64,000 nucleotides of DNA from Adineta ricciae (GCA_905250025.1 CAJNOJ010000249.1:87304-151303); one strand, 5' to 3'; shown: positions 10,900 to 22,667, numbered from the stretch's first letter. Translations and numbers: made by a program. Notes: generated from the letters alone by a model not told the origin.

Positions 10900-11460
10900 G
10901 AACGTGCTTTGCACAAAACGAGTTTCATAATGAAACAACGACAACTCATCTTCATGAACAAATTAATTGTGCGTTCCATTTTTTTGCGATGAATAATGTT
11001 ATCAATTGGATTTGATGGAGGATATGCTTCATACAGTGTTCGTATTCGTTTTTCTGATAGTTCTGATAACTGTCCTTGGTTCCAAACAGAGAGATTTCTA
11101 ATTGAATTGACAATTATGCGTTGCTGATAAAACGCAGCTTCATCGTTTTGGGATATTCGATAAGGACATCCTTTTTCATTTTCGATTCATCAAGTGATGT
11201 GTTCTATTGTTGTCGTCAATTCTTGTTGAAAATCCTGATTTGTCTGTTTCTCAAACCATAGTTTAGTTTTGTAACGACTTTGAATGCCTATATTTTGCTT
11301 ATGTTGCGCTCCTCTACCGCCAAGATCGTATTTATTCAATGACAATCAAAGCTAATCATCTGCTTCGAAGATGAGTTCGACAAGAAAATGAATCGGATCA
11401 AACTATCGTTCAGATACTATTTGAGAATTTTTTGTATTGATTTGTCAAAAAATGCAAAAC
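10900..11460 (-). pseudogene. decayed minus-strand coding sequence inside the candidate element
   Basis: One minus-strand frame reads as protein-like for about 180 codons with single-codon stops scattered through it: DPIHFLVELIFEADD, stop, DLGGRGAQHKQNIGIQSRY, two stops, GCPYRISQNDEAAFYQQR, then LSVWNQGQLSELSEKRIRT. This pattern is what an old coding sequence with nonsense mutations gives. I do not recognise the family. The 75-codon minus frame at 11556-11783 may be part of the same relic. Its place between the two arrays suggests a dead accessory gene of the element. Confidence 0.4.
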
Positions 11461-11783
11461 GAGACAAATCAATCAGGCTTTAATGATCAAACATCCATTT
11501 GATTCGAAGCATGTCTCTTTTGAGTTTGTCGTCATGAATTCATTTTGTTTTTGCACTATTGGACGACATACATTAACTGCTTTATTTCGTGATTTTCAGA
11601 CCGATTTGAAAAGAAGAAATATTTTGTTTTCTCTTTCTTTCTGAACGCTTTGGACACATGATATGTTACATCTTTGTCGAAAATAACTCTCTTATCGCTA
11701 TAATTGTTTCTTTTCGCATAGACCTTCGAACGTGATTTATGGGCGGACGGACAAATAAACAGTCCAGCTTGTATGTGCAACAT

Positions 11784-12345
11784 CTACAGTATATGTAGGA
11801 GAAACAAAGAATAGATGCTTGTGTGTCCTTCGTTTGTTGATTATGACGAAAACGATACGATCTTATTTGAGAAAAACTAGTTTCGACGAATAGACCGTCC
11901 AGATCGTCGCCCATATATATATATATTCACAACCAATGTGTATTTGCGATCATTTTCATAAGTCATAAGTTGGTGTTCAAGTGTCGCTATCTTTTAATTA
12001 TCTGCACATCGTTTGGTAGCGACGACGACTACTACTATTAGCCGTTACGTGAAACATTTCTCCTTTACAACTGTAAGTTGCTTTGATTTGTGTAGAGATT
12101 CTATCTAGAATGTGACTGAGCTGTACAGCATAGCTAAGGTTTTCCATTATTCGTTTACTTGCTGAACGCTTGTGAGCGGAAAAGCCGAGAATGCTAGATG
12201 TATTAGAAGTTCTTTAACAAATGTTTCGCTATCAGAAGAAGAGTCATCGTTTCTTTTGCAGGTATTGCCACAGGTTTCGTGTTTTCAACTGCCTTTAGGT
12301 TTTCCTGGTGTCGTCGATTCACTAGACTTTCAACATTTATTCATC
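11784..12345. other. upstream region and 5' leader of the 14-exon gene
   Basis: No separate gene seen. A good 3' splice-like site (tttcttttgcag, about 12249-12260) precedes the chosen ATG by about 85 bp, so the leader is probably spliced. Confidence 0.4.
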
Positions 12346-15300
12346 ATGGCAAATAATCAAACACCATCACCAAAAGATTATTCAGCCTTACTCGATTATA
12401 ATTTTAATCAGTTGAATAATCGACCTTTGCTGGATGCAAAATTGCTTTTGGATGGCGATCAAGATTGGTTTCTACTCGAATATTTGGATGAAATGGAACT
12501 TATGGGTTTTAATCATGAACAAACTCTCAATGCTCTTCTTAATATGATTGGCAGTTTATCTAACAATTCATATAGTCGAAATCTCTTGAATGGTTCTCCA
12601 GTTTGGCTTAACATTTTTTCACACGTTCTTGGTGCAACAGGTGTGTAAAGCTCGTACAGCGTAGTTTGACTTGACGTCATCAAATAAAAATATTCAATCG
12701 GTTTGAGTATTTTACAAATGACCTATGTAACGAATTCTTTTCTCATTTAGGCAGCAATAAAAGTTATCTCGCAAATGAAATTATTCACAGTCTGAAGATA
12801 TTGGATAAAATGTATCCAGGTGTTTATTCCAATCGACAAGCATTACACGACGTCGATGGTGATGAAGAACCACCAAGAAAAAAGCCGAAAACTGACCCAT
12901 GGTCATTCGTTGCTAGCAGCGTAACTGAAGCAGCATTATCAAAGACCACAAATTACACAGATCTTATGGTGATTAATCCAGATGGCGACAATGCGTTGAA
13001 ACTTCTTTCTTACTATGATCAGAATACCATTGGCGGTGCACAGGGCGTCAGCTGCTTTTGTAATGCTTATGACGGAATTGAACCTGGCAGTAACCGTGTC
13101 ACAGGTGTTGAATTATCTTCAAATGAACGTGACAGACCCTCCAAAATGTCCATGTATGTCGTTAGTACCGGAAAGAAATTATCTATTCCACTTATCAAAC
13201 TGACGGAGGAAGGAGCCAATGATGGAATTTATGGACGAGTGTGGTATACACACAGCAACACAGTTCGTCAATTACCGAATATTTTAATTCAAAAACAAAT
13301 ATCATTGCCAAACTTCACGCATGTTGCGTTAGGTTGTCACAGCTTCTTTCAAGATCGAATCATTGAATTTCGTTATGGACTGTACAGATCGGATTTCGAT
13401 TCTCGGCCTCGAGGTGAGTCTGATTCATTATTCGAACATTTTTCTTTAATACATGTATGTGCATGCTGTTAGATCTGTGTGAAAAGATTGAAAGAAATCA
13501 TGAGCATTTTTATTCTTAGGTCACATCAGTGCACAAATGCAAGATGCTCGACGTCGACAAAATGTCAATCTACCAGAATTCCACGGTATTGCTATGGATG
13601 AACAAGATATCGTACAACAACAGCCTCGTGGCACTGGCAATTCTAGCGATGATTCCATGGAACAAGCGTCTGCTTTTGAATTAGTAACTACATATGTAAA
13701 TCAAGTGTGGAGTGAATCATTTACTTTGGAAAAACATGTTGGTGAAATGTGGCGAAAAGTGCCATATCACTTACCGAAAGCAATTACAACAATTAAGGTC
13801 CTCAGAATCTTATTCCGAATAATGGGCGATAATCTGTTGTTTTATCTTAACTCTCAAGAAGGTAGTCGATCTTATCAGACAAAATTAGTCTCCAACATGT
13901 TTATCAACACGCTTAATGAAGTTTTAAATGACTTTTTCGTACGGTCAACTCGAGCCATTCAGGTCAATAAACAAAGAATTTCTGTTCTTCTGTTAACACC
14001 AGATGATGTCGAGGTTGGATATTCATGGTGTCGATGGAAATTAGAAACGACTGCAATGTTGTTTTCGACGAACAATATCGAACAAATTATTAATGAACGT
14101 GCAAAAAAGACTATCTCCAATTCAGTTTCGAAAAAGTAAGCGATTTATGATTTTATAACGAAGTCATCCAGGCGGAGCTCACGGAATAATGATCCGTTGA
14201 TAGAATTGAGCATAAACGATAACTGCTATAAATAATTTCGCCATGACAACTCTTTTTTGTCTTTAGATCAACCGATCAACAACGAATCGGTAACGCCATG
14301 ACGAAAGTTTTATTGACTCCAACGATATTCTTTACGAACAGTTATTTATTCAGCAGTTGTGTTCGTGGAGGCAGTGGTCTATTTATGCAAAAAAAGAGTA
14401 CCGATCTCAAGTATGATATAGTGGTGGAACATTTATTGGCAGATGGATTGATTATGAAATGTGACGTGATCCAAGGGGCCCGCACACCGACAAATGCTAA
14501 GGTGTCACCGTCCTATTATAAACAGCCACCATCGTATTTTGAACAATCCGACTCACGAATGCAAAAGCTTCAAGTACGTGTCTCATTCATGAATTCCCTT
14601 TTAGATGAGTTCAGTTATGATCTGTAGAAGTAGAGTTTCATCTCAAAATAATGAGATAGTCGTTTTTCATATGTAGAACTTGGGAATTGGTTTCAATGAA
14701 TACGAAAAAATGTATTTAAATTCATCATTACCTGCAAACATGTGTTTCAATAGCAACGGCATTGAATTGATAAAGGGTGACGAATGGGTCCAATTTTATC
14801 ACACATGTCTTAGTGATGCAACAGCTGCATTAATGATTGAGACCAGAACCAAAATGAATGAAATTATTCACGTCAATGGGCGTTTTCATTTAACGAATGT
14901 GAATATTGGCCCTACTGGAACTGGATTCGAAACAATTACAAGTTGTAGTTGAATTTTTGGATCGGTAGATAATCTGTTTACGTTATATTATAGATGATTC
15001 AAGTCAAGAGCAAGTTGAAACAATTCCTCGCAGACTTAATTCAAACAACGGTTAGTCATTTCGATGGATGATGTATGTTTTCACTGCTGTCTTTATCTCT
15101 TTGATAGATAACAATCTTGAACAAGGAAATTCTTTTTTGACTTCACCAGATTCCTTCACACTCCAGTGCTTAACAACAAATCAAGTTGGTCAAAGTATTC
15201 AAAAAATCGAATCTGTAAATGAACGAAAACAAGCTTTGGATATGTTTAATCAAGGTACTCATTTGCATTTCATTTGACTCATTGAGTAGTACAGCGATAA

Positions 15301-17044
15301 AGGAAATGTCAGTTTTCTCGTCAGTCGGATCTTTGTTTTCTACTCTATGCGGTAATACGAGCTTCATGAGTGTAGAAAATTCTGAATTCTTTCCACTAAT
15401 ATTTGTTCGCATCTATACTAAGTCGTGTGTAAAGTGTTGCATATTCTAACGCAATAATTAATGGAGTCGAATGAGTTGAAACAACTCATAGTTTTCGATG
15501 CAATCACACACTCAGTCAATAAATGGCAGAATTTCTGTTCATTCATTACTAGATAACAATTTCCATCCACGATCTCATTCAACACCGGTTATCAATGACG
15601 ATCATGAACGTTCGCCGTCGACTCACTCACCACGTATGTGAAAAATAAACTTTCTATCAGATAAATAATAGTTCTTTTAGTTGATCCAGTGAGCGCATCA
15701 TCGAATCAGCACAATCCCGGAGTTGCAATGCTTCTACCTACAAAAAATGACAGCGATTGTCCTTCATCTTCTACAGATGCAAATATTTCGGCACATACAA
15801 TGTCAACTGTTTTATCTTTTTCTTTACAAAATGAGTCAAACGATTCACTTAATACGGTAATTGAAACGCTCAACAGTTCATCCATTCAATTGGGTCCAGT
15901 CGTTCCGAAGAGTGAGTGAATTTTTTCTTCTCTAAGATAGATGATCAATTTTGATTCGCAAAAGTAATCTAATTCTGTCTCCTTCTAGTCATTGGCGAGA
16001 ATCGAATCACACAACAAGAGCAATCAAGTACGAATGGTAAATATGTTGTATAACATTCCTAAGTCTTGGATCATTTGCTTGTAGAAATTATCACCGATGT
16101 TCTTCAAGATTTGGTCGATGTTGCATCGATACAACGTGATTCACTTGTCAACAGCCAATTGCCTATTTCAAGTACGTGAAAATGCTCAAATAATACAAAT
16201 ACTTCGAGTCAGGAATAAAGGAAACAAATATTCGTTAGAAGTCATGTACTATAGAGTTTGATGCTATGGAAGGAGTGAGAGATAACATCTCTCTCAATAA
16301 CATAATCTGATAACTTAGAGTTGTGTTTTAGCGTCAAACAAGAAACGTGGTCGTCAATCGACTTGTAAATCAAGTACTTCTTCCGTCAATGAGTCTGGTA
16401 AAGCAAAAACGTTTCGATAAATGACGCATCAGTTTGCATTTTATTATATTCTTTAGATATTCTCAATGTCGTGGAAGATAACCGTCATCCAATCTGGAGA
16501 AAACTCATTCTAAATAAACATGTCTTGGCTTCCATGAGCGATCTTTCACGAACTGTAGTCGGTAGCAATGAAATAAATGCATCACGTACGAGATGTATAG
16601 AAAAACTGCTGAATATTGGTTTGTTTTTGAATGGTGATGCATTTTTAAACGGAAAAGAAAAATCGGTATTGAAGAACTCACCTGAAGATCCTCGACTCAT
16701 CTCGATACTTGACACCTATGGCATTGATATGGACGAATATAAAGCATCTTTCAATAGCAATTCTTCTTTTGTATACAATGATGATGTGCCGATTCCTGCT
16801 GTTCCCAACCACAGAACAAACAAAAACAAATTTACACAAGCATTCGTCAACAAGATCCAATCTGATGCATTTTACTCTACTCATCTTCAAATTGATCCAG
16901 CACATGTGTTGCAATCATCGGTATTGAAAAGGAAAACGACTTCAAACTATAGTGAGTAAGTTTGTTGGGTCTGTCACATCCTCACACTCTGTTTTAGAGA
17001 CCGATTTGTTCCGACAACAAAAGCAACAGAAAAATACTAAGTAG
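12346..17044 (+). CDS. 14-exon gene, 1134-aa nuclear-looking protein of unknown function
   Basis: Exons: 12346-12640, 12751-13413, 13520-14135, 14267-14573, 14677-14941, 14994-15050, 15108-15254, 15553-15633, 15681-15911, 15989-16036, 16085-16171, 16332-16397, 16457-16951, 16998-17044. All junctions are GT-AG and keep frame (3405 nt), which supports an intact gene. I do not recognise the family. Exon 2 has a nuclear-localisation-like PPRKKPKTDPW. Exons 2-5 encode an ordered, Cys-poor region. Exons 6-12 are short, Ser/Asn-rich and probably disordered. Exon 13 encodes a compact conserved-looking domain (HPIWRKLILNKHVLASM ... GLFLNGDAFLNG) that might be a small DNA- or protein-binding fold. It lies 630 bp before the KDZ transposase gene on the same strand, both inside the inverted arrays, so a role as transposon accessory factor is plausible but inferred. 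The ATG at 12346 has good context. Confidence 0.7.
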
Positions 17045-17673
17045 GTGTGCCAACCTATGCACGATATATCGAAGTTTCTGTTGTATGTGTACATTTCTGT
17101 GTATAATTTTTCTTGTTCACGTCACACTCTTTTCTCGATATGTATCTGATTTCATTTCGTTTATCATATCTGTAGATATCTGTTGAAATTTTGTATATAT
17201 TGTTTTTCTAATAGTTTACTTCGATTAAATTTCTCTTCTCATATACATGCAAATGTATATGCATTGTTGTTTTCTATTTTGTAATATTCAACAGTTTTTA
17301 TTGGTTTTTCGCATTACTCCGTTGCGTCTGTAACGATGTTTTTACTTACTGAACACAGCATCTTTTCGATTACAGAAATCAAACGTGGTTGACTGCTGAT
17401 CTCTTTCTTCTCGATATTTTCCTGTTGCCTTTTTCATATTTTTTCATTCTCTGCGAATCTCACAGCTGATTGATTGAAAGAGGAATAATAAAACGAAATG
17501 AACTTTTTACTCTTGTTTTATAATCAACTTTTATCACTATCTCTCTTTTAAATCAGAAAGAGGCGATGTTTCACGACGAACATGATCATAACAAACGTCA
17601 GACTTTTCTACCATCTCAGAGTTATAACAAACAGAATAAAAAATGACTTCTATTTGTTTGTTTTTCAGTGAAA
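17045..17673. other. 3' flank of the 14-exon gene and leader of the transposase gene
   Basis: AT-rich, no coding. A strong 3' splice site (gtttgtttttcag ending 17668) sits 5 bases before the transposase ATG although no coding exon precedes it in frame. Confidence 0.5.
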
Positions 17674-20063
17674 ATGACGGATACCAAGCAACGACTGGTT
17701 AGTTTACTTACCATTCTGTCTGTTAGAGCAGCTCGATTGCTTATTATGTTCGAGCAATGTATGCCGTCGTCTTTGAACCCTAAGAGAACACCGTTGTGTA
17801 TGGCTGAAAGAAATGAATTTGCTCGTGCACTAATTGAACAGGAATACCAAGAATCCTATTCATTCGACGAAATTCTCCACTGCCGAAACATTATTAATTC
17901 CAACATCATTAGTAAAACAGAGATGGGCGTTGGTATTGATTTAAAAGCGGCAATTGATCGTTTCAAACTGCATCATCCAACTAATACCTACATACAGAAT
18001 CTTAATATTTTGTCCCTTCTTCCTTATCGAACACAATGTAATAATTTGCGTAATGGTATTGAATGTGGCAATCAACTTCGACTGGATCTGCACATGACTG
18101 CTTATGTCGTTTACCCAACGAGTATTCAACCGTGCACCTTGTATAGTGCTGATTGCAGAAAATGCAACCGAAGTTATCGAGTATCGTCAATATACTGCAT
18201 AAATGAGCGAAAATTTATCATTACTCCAGAAGCTCTGCATAAGAATCAATATTTTCATTTATCATCTGGCAAACTCGTGTACTCAAGAGAAATGCTCGTC
18301 TCTTTCTCTTCAGATCTTGTTAATGGGCATATTAGCTTTCATGGTGCTGGTACATCACTTTTGTCGAAAATTGAGCGACTGCAGCCTGAACTTCTGGTGA
18401 AAAAGTTTGATGTGGTGCAGTTGACCAGATCATTGGAAGCTCATTGGATTTACTTCGAGTTATTTCGTCTGATGTTTATGGCCAGTTCAGAAAATGAAAT
18501 TACTGCGCCACGAGCTCTCTTTTCTGGTGAGAAATAGTCACGAAAAATACCTTGTGATCGGAAACCTATTGATTGTTTAGCACGGAATACAGTTGCAGCT
18601 GGTGACCAAATGAATGCAAAAGCACAATTCTTAGAAGAACATTTAGATTTGATATACAATATATTTAGTGTTTTTTGGTCAAATCATGACTTAATAGCAG
18701 AATGTCGATGTGAAAAATCAATGTGCTGCAAAGTATTGATTGTTGACGGCCATCAAAAACCTCGTCGAACAATTTGCCGTTACGATAATGTTACATCTCT
18801 CATAAATGAAGAAGAACTCGGTCCGTGCAACAGAGGTTGTCCATATCAACCGAGAAAACGAACAAATATTCATACCGCTAAGAATAGTGAGTATTACGAT
18901 GCTATGAAGAATTTTATCACGAGAAAGCCGGATTAACAGTAGCTTACTTGAGTGCTGTGCTATCGAATGAATTGATAATAAATCAATATCCGACTACTAA
19001 CTGCAGTGCATTTACTTCAGTCTATTTCATTCTGAAATCCATTACTTTATTTAGTCGGAAAGAATTTTATCTCATTTGATTTTTTAATTTAGAGCCATCC
19101 CCATTTTATTGCATTTATCATCAAGATTTGACTGACAAGCAGTCAGCCTATGCTGAAGAAGATTGCAATCGAGACCGAGCATGGTTGGCACAATTGAAAG
19201 AAATGAGAGATCAGAGCAAGCAAACGGATGGCAATGAAATGGATGAACAATGCAACGTGATCAGATTAGGTGACGATGAAGAGCTCGAAAATAAGCGCAA
19301 AAAGCATGGGCTTCTTAGCATCTTTTTATCATGCGGCGTTGTGATTGGATTTACCGAACCAATAAACCATGAGGGTGTACGAAAGATTACTGACCATCTA
19401 TTAACTATGATCAAAATGGGTGTCAAAATGCCGAACGCATTAATTTACGATTCAGCGTGTAATCTGAAGTTATTCTGGAACAAAAACTTCGGTAGCGTCC
19501 ATTTGAAAGAAACTCTGTCAAGTAGGATCTTATACAATATGCGAATTGCTGTGGATCGATTTCATATAAAAAACCATGTGCATAGCATGTGCAAAACAAT
19601 TACTAATCCCGACTGTCTATTAAATGGTAATGATGATATTTACAATGGAATCAATACAGTTCTGGCAGAGCAATCGTTTCGTTATCTAACCGAGTTTAAA
19701 CTTTCGATACGTCGCTTGGCTTATCCTACCTCAACCATGTTTAGCATATTATTGTTGCATCTATGGAACTGTCGTAATACAAAGATATCACCTGACTGTC
19801 TTGGTTTAGCAAGCAAATACTTTCGTGAAAAAGTCAAACCATTATTTCTTACATATTGTATATTCGAAACAACACAACTGTATCAGAAGAAATCTGGTTC
19901 AACGTTCTCGTCATCATCCTGTTCTGAAGACCAAGTTGATGAACAAGATGATAAAATGGATGTGGATGATGATCTCGGACAATTGGACTATGATTGTTTT
20001 GTAAAGTTAGAACAATTTGCTTGGGATTCCGATGAAGAAAACAACAACAGCGGTGATATCTAA
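17674..20063 (+). CDS. KDZ-superfamily transposase with CxC cysteine clusters
   Basis: Exons 17674-18526, 18581-18886 and 19093-20063 keep frame and give 709 residues. Exon 1 contains a zinc-binding cysteine module like the CxC clusters that accompany KDZ transposases: C-x8-C (CNNLRNGIEC), then PCTLYSADCRKCNRSYR. Exon 2 has a second Cys-rich part (CRCEKSMCCK, then CNRGCPYQP). Exon 3 carries the catalytic core: GVVIGFTEPINHEGVRKI, ALIYDSACNLKLFW, DRFHIKNHVHSMCK and NTVLAEQSFRYLTEFK match the conserved KDZ stretches by eye, with Asp/Asp/Glu candidates in YDSAC, DRFH and AEQS. The C-terminus is acidic and Ser-rich. There are no stops or frameshifts, so it may be active. I cannot place the first catalytic Asp with certainty. 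Expected role: cut-and-paste transposition in the nucleus. Confidence 0.8.
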
Positions 20064-20712
20064 TTTCATATTTATGTCATGCTTAGTCAGTTTGCTGTTT
20101 ACACATTCATTACATATGTCATATCTCGATGAAAACCCTCAAAGAGACGATCTATGTCAAGCAAGTTCTTGCTCAACTCTTGTACACTCATCAAAAAGAA
20201 GTCAATTCAATTTCCTTCTTCAATCTTTTCATCTGTTTTTTGTTGTAACTTGTTTCTGTAAGACATTACGAGGATGTTAGGTTTGTTAACAATCATATTT
20301 TTTTGTGTGAAAGTAATGGTTTCATTTATTTGTATTGTCTACTGCTTGTTCATTTATTCTAACGGCTTTCTTTTATTTGTACAGATGATGTTCTACATAT
20401 GTTATAGCACACGATCTCATGTAGTATCCTTCATAATATTATTGAGATGGAGTCTTTGCGATGAATTGGTTTAAATAAATAAAGATATAGTTCAGTCAGC
20501 AAACAGTCGAAGTCACATTATTCTATTAAAAGGCATATTCTTTTGAAAGCTTGAAAGAAACGATCGAGCATCGTAAGTGATATATTCCACGACCACATGT
20601 CTTGACATAATTAAGACTGCAGTTTAAAATCATAAATATTTCAAGCATCTTATAAATACAACTTTGTTTTGTTTGATGTAACGAAGATACTCTCTGAATC
20701 AACAGCTCCCGT
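20064..20712. other. 3' flank of the transposase gene
   Basis: AT-rich; AATAAA-like signals near 20474-20482. Short hydrophobic plus frames at 20017-20474 have no domain support. Confidence 0.45.
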
Positions 20713-21054
20713 TTATTTTCCAGCTAGCTCTATTTCGTCGTCACGAGTTCGTGCAACACTTAGAGCTCCATGATGTTTTAAAACTTGAACACAGCGTGCC
20801 TTTCGCTTATATGCCAAAATAGCGCTGAAAATTGCTTGAAGTTGAACCAAGAACATTTTGCCGTGCCAACGTTTCATATATCGAAGCAAATTTTCATCTT
20901 GCCGATAACAAGATAGTAAATAAAAGCCCAAACTGTTCGTGCCACGCAACCCGGTACTTGAATCGGTAAAAAAGAATTGAAACATGTCTTCTATGATAAT
21001 GGCAACAGGTTTTTCTATGACTAAACAAGGAACGATTTTCCGAATACCCTCCAT
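20713..21054 (-). CDS. hypothetical 113-aa protein abutting the right G-rich array
   Basis: Intronless minus frame with the texture of real protein (IIIEDMFQFFFTDSSTGLRG, NSLGFYLLSCYRQDEN, FSAILAYKRKARCVQVLKHHG). I do not recognise it. Its ATG lies at the edge of the minisatellite, so a longer N-terminus may have been cut off by the array. It is convergent with the transposase gene. It could be the 3' end of a third gene of the candidate element or a host gene broken by it. Confidence 0.35.
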   Translation of the reverse strand: MEGIRKIVPCLVIEKPVAIIIEDMFQFFFTDSSTGLRGTNSLGFYLLSCYRQDENLLRYMKRWHGKMFLVQLQAIFSAILAYKRKARCVQVLKHHGALSVARTRDDEIELAGK

Positions 21055-21240
21055 GACCCGCTAGACCCCCACGACCCGCTAGACCCCCGCGACCCCCACG
21101 ACCCGCTAGACCCCCGCGACCCCCTAGACCCCCGCGACCCCCTCGATCCCCCCACGACCCCCTCGCCCCCCACGACCTCCACGACCCCCTCGACCCCCAC
21201 GACCTCCTCGATCCCCACGACCTCCTCGATCCCCACGACC
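21055..21240 (-). repeat. G-rich minisatellite, right array (inverted)
   Basis: Plus strand reads as C-rich units (GACCCCCACGACCCGCTAGACCCCC), the reverse complement of the GGGGGTCG/GGGGTCTAG units seen at 8892-9090 and 9703-9780. The 71-codon Gly/Val/Glu-rich minus frame here is a by-product of the repeat. Confidence 0.95.
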
Positions 21241-21681
21241 TTTAGACTTGCTATAACCTTGACTCATAGGTAACGTTATATCTCATCTCTTTTGGTCGCC
21301 CTTCGTCTGTACATGCTTGCTTAATCATTTAAAATCTTGAGTGTAACCATGCAGCTACAGCAAAGACACAGAGTAAATACAGATAGATTATTTAGACTGA
21401 GTAGATTGTAAGCCAGCAACCAGTGATAAGAAATTCTATTGGGGCGATTAACATTGAAAATTCAAAGCATTTCAAGTGTCAAACATTTTATATTCGCTAT
21501 ATTTGCCGACTCGAATAGATGTTAACAAACTCTTTTTATCTAATGAAAGGCATCATCTTCGTATATCCGTAACCCCACTGCTTTTTAGATAAGAGGAAGG
21601 CGCTTTTTTTTCTAAAATTCAATTTGAAATACAAAAAACCATAGACTCGTCTTACACGTATTATGAGAGGATAAATTAGAC
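21241..21681. other. intergenic
   Basis: No gene seen between the right array and the peptide-precursor candidate. Confidence 0.45.
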
Positions 21682-21688
21682 TATATAA
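21682..21688 (+). promoter_or_regulatory. candidate TATA box of the peptide gene
   Basis: TATATAA lies about 45 bp before the ATG at 21731, a spacing that would leave a very short leader. Confidence 0.35.
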
Positions 21689-21730
21689 GAAAAGAGAAGA
21701 AAAAGAAGCTTTTGTATATTGAATGTCAAT

Positions 21731-21988
21731 ATGTACACTATACTACAGACGTCTATTAATAAATGGAGGAAGATCGAATGTGTATATTCTGTTCTGCTGT
21801 GTATTTTCATAATTCAATTCGGTTTCGGTCTATCAAACTCTTATCGAACAATAGTAAGGGCACAAATGCAGTTTAGTCACACACCGGCTATTGAAATGTG
21901 CCGACAAAATAGGAAAAAAAATCCATTCGCTTATTATTTTAATCAAAGGACAGAGAAGAGAGAAAAGAGATATATGGACGTCGTATAA
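21731..21988 (+). CDS. small secreted protein, possible peptide precursor
   Basis: An 85-codon frame starts with a basic N-terminus and a hydrophobic stretch (CVYSVLLCIFIIQFGFGL, about residues 17-34) that looks like a signal peptide or anchor. The remainder is short and rich in basic pairs (RKKNPF, KREKRYMDVV), which would suit processing by prohormone convertases. One cysteine follows the hydrophobic segment. There is no homologue I recognise. A plausible TATA element lies just upstream. It could be a neuropeptide-like precursor, a small membrane protein, or a chance frame. Confidence 0.35.
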   Translation: MYTILQTSINKWRKIECVYSVLLCIFIIQFGFGLSNSYRTIVRAQMQFSHTPAIEMCRQNRKKNPFAYYFNQRTEKREKRYMDVV

Positions 21989-22310
21989 GAACAAAACAGA
22001 ACACATGAACGTGTTACAAGTCGAACTGCTCTATCAATCAATATAATCTGTAATTAAAATAGAAGAATTATTTGATGTAAAAGATTAAGATAACCCAATA
22101 ATAATCAGAACTTCAAAATACATCGAATAATTATGAAACAATATATGATATTATATACATATAGCCAGTATTTTCATTGCATATACACAACATTTTTCTA
22201 TAAATCATAACTATCATAAATACTATCATTGATGTCGACATCACTTGCGATCATCTTCATACGATTAACACCACAACACTTCATAAATTAACATTCACTA
22301 ATGATTTTGT

Positions 22311-22617
22311 ATAGCTTCTATCATACATTCAGATGAGTGGAAAGCGTATAATGATTTAAAGAACACCAGAAAATATTATTCACATCGTACTGTGAATTAC
22401 TCTATTCATTTTGTCTACCCAGCAACTCATGTACATACTCAATTAATAGAAAAAATCTGGATGTGTTTAAAAAAGAAGTTAAAGAAACAATGTGAAATTG
22501 TGAGAAGTTTATTACCTACATACTTGGAAGAATTTGTTTAGCGTCAGGATTTCGGCGATAAGCCTTTTGAAAATATTATTACGCAAATTGTAGAAGATTA
22601 TCCCAGTTCATTAAATG
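22311..22617 (+). pseudogene. relic of a Merlin/ISXO2-like (IS1595-type) DDE transposase
   Basis: In one plus frame the text matches the C-terminal part of ISXO2-like transposases: SIIHSDEWKAYNDL (the HSDxWxAY block), then TVNYSIHFVYPATHVHTQ, LIEKIWMCLKKKLK, SLLPTYLEEFV, stop, RQDFGDKPFENIITQIVEDYP. The TAG falls where these proteins have Trp in the EFxWR motif. The N-terminal half is not found upstream. It is therefore a truncated, dead copy. Merlin elements are the eukaryotic relatives of this bacterial family. Confidence 0.7.
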
Positions 22618-22667
22618 TTCATTTTGTTTCTTTAATAAATACCATTTGTTCTATTGTATGACATATA

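Larger units (their letters stand above)
9703..21240. mobile_element. candidate KDZ-type DNA transposon bounded by inverted G-rich arrays
   Basis: The block runs from the G-rich array (9703-9780, perhaps with 8892-9090) to its reverse complement (21055-21240). Inside lie a KDZ transposase gene, a 14-exon gene for an unknown nuclear-looking protein in the same orientation, and decayed coding DNA. KDZ (Kyakuja-Dileera-Zisupton) elements are known to be large and to carry accessory genes besides the transposase. What I see: inverted arrays and a KDZ gene between them. What I infer: that the arrays are the element's subterminal repeats. No target-site duplication could be identified because the left edge is disturbed by the gap and the bacterial-looking insert. 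Confidence 0.5.

Noticed and set aside
11556..11914. Two overlapping minus frames as separate genes
   Set aside because: Short, without starts in good context or domains. They may be part of the decayed minus-strand sequence but cannot stand alone.
17044..17674. The 14-exon gene and the transposase as one transcript unit
   Set aside because: Both available donors near 17041-17046 lead either to a stop before the splice or to the wrong phase at the 17668 acceptor.
21021..21236. 71-codon Gly/Val/Glu-rich minus frame
   Set aside because: By-product of the right minisatellite array, with no independent support.
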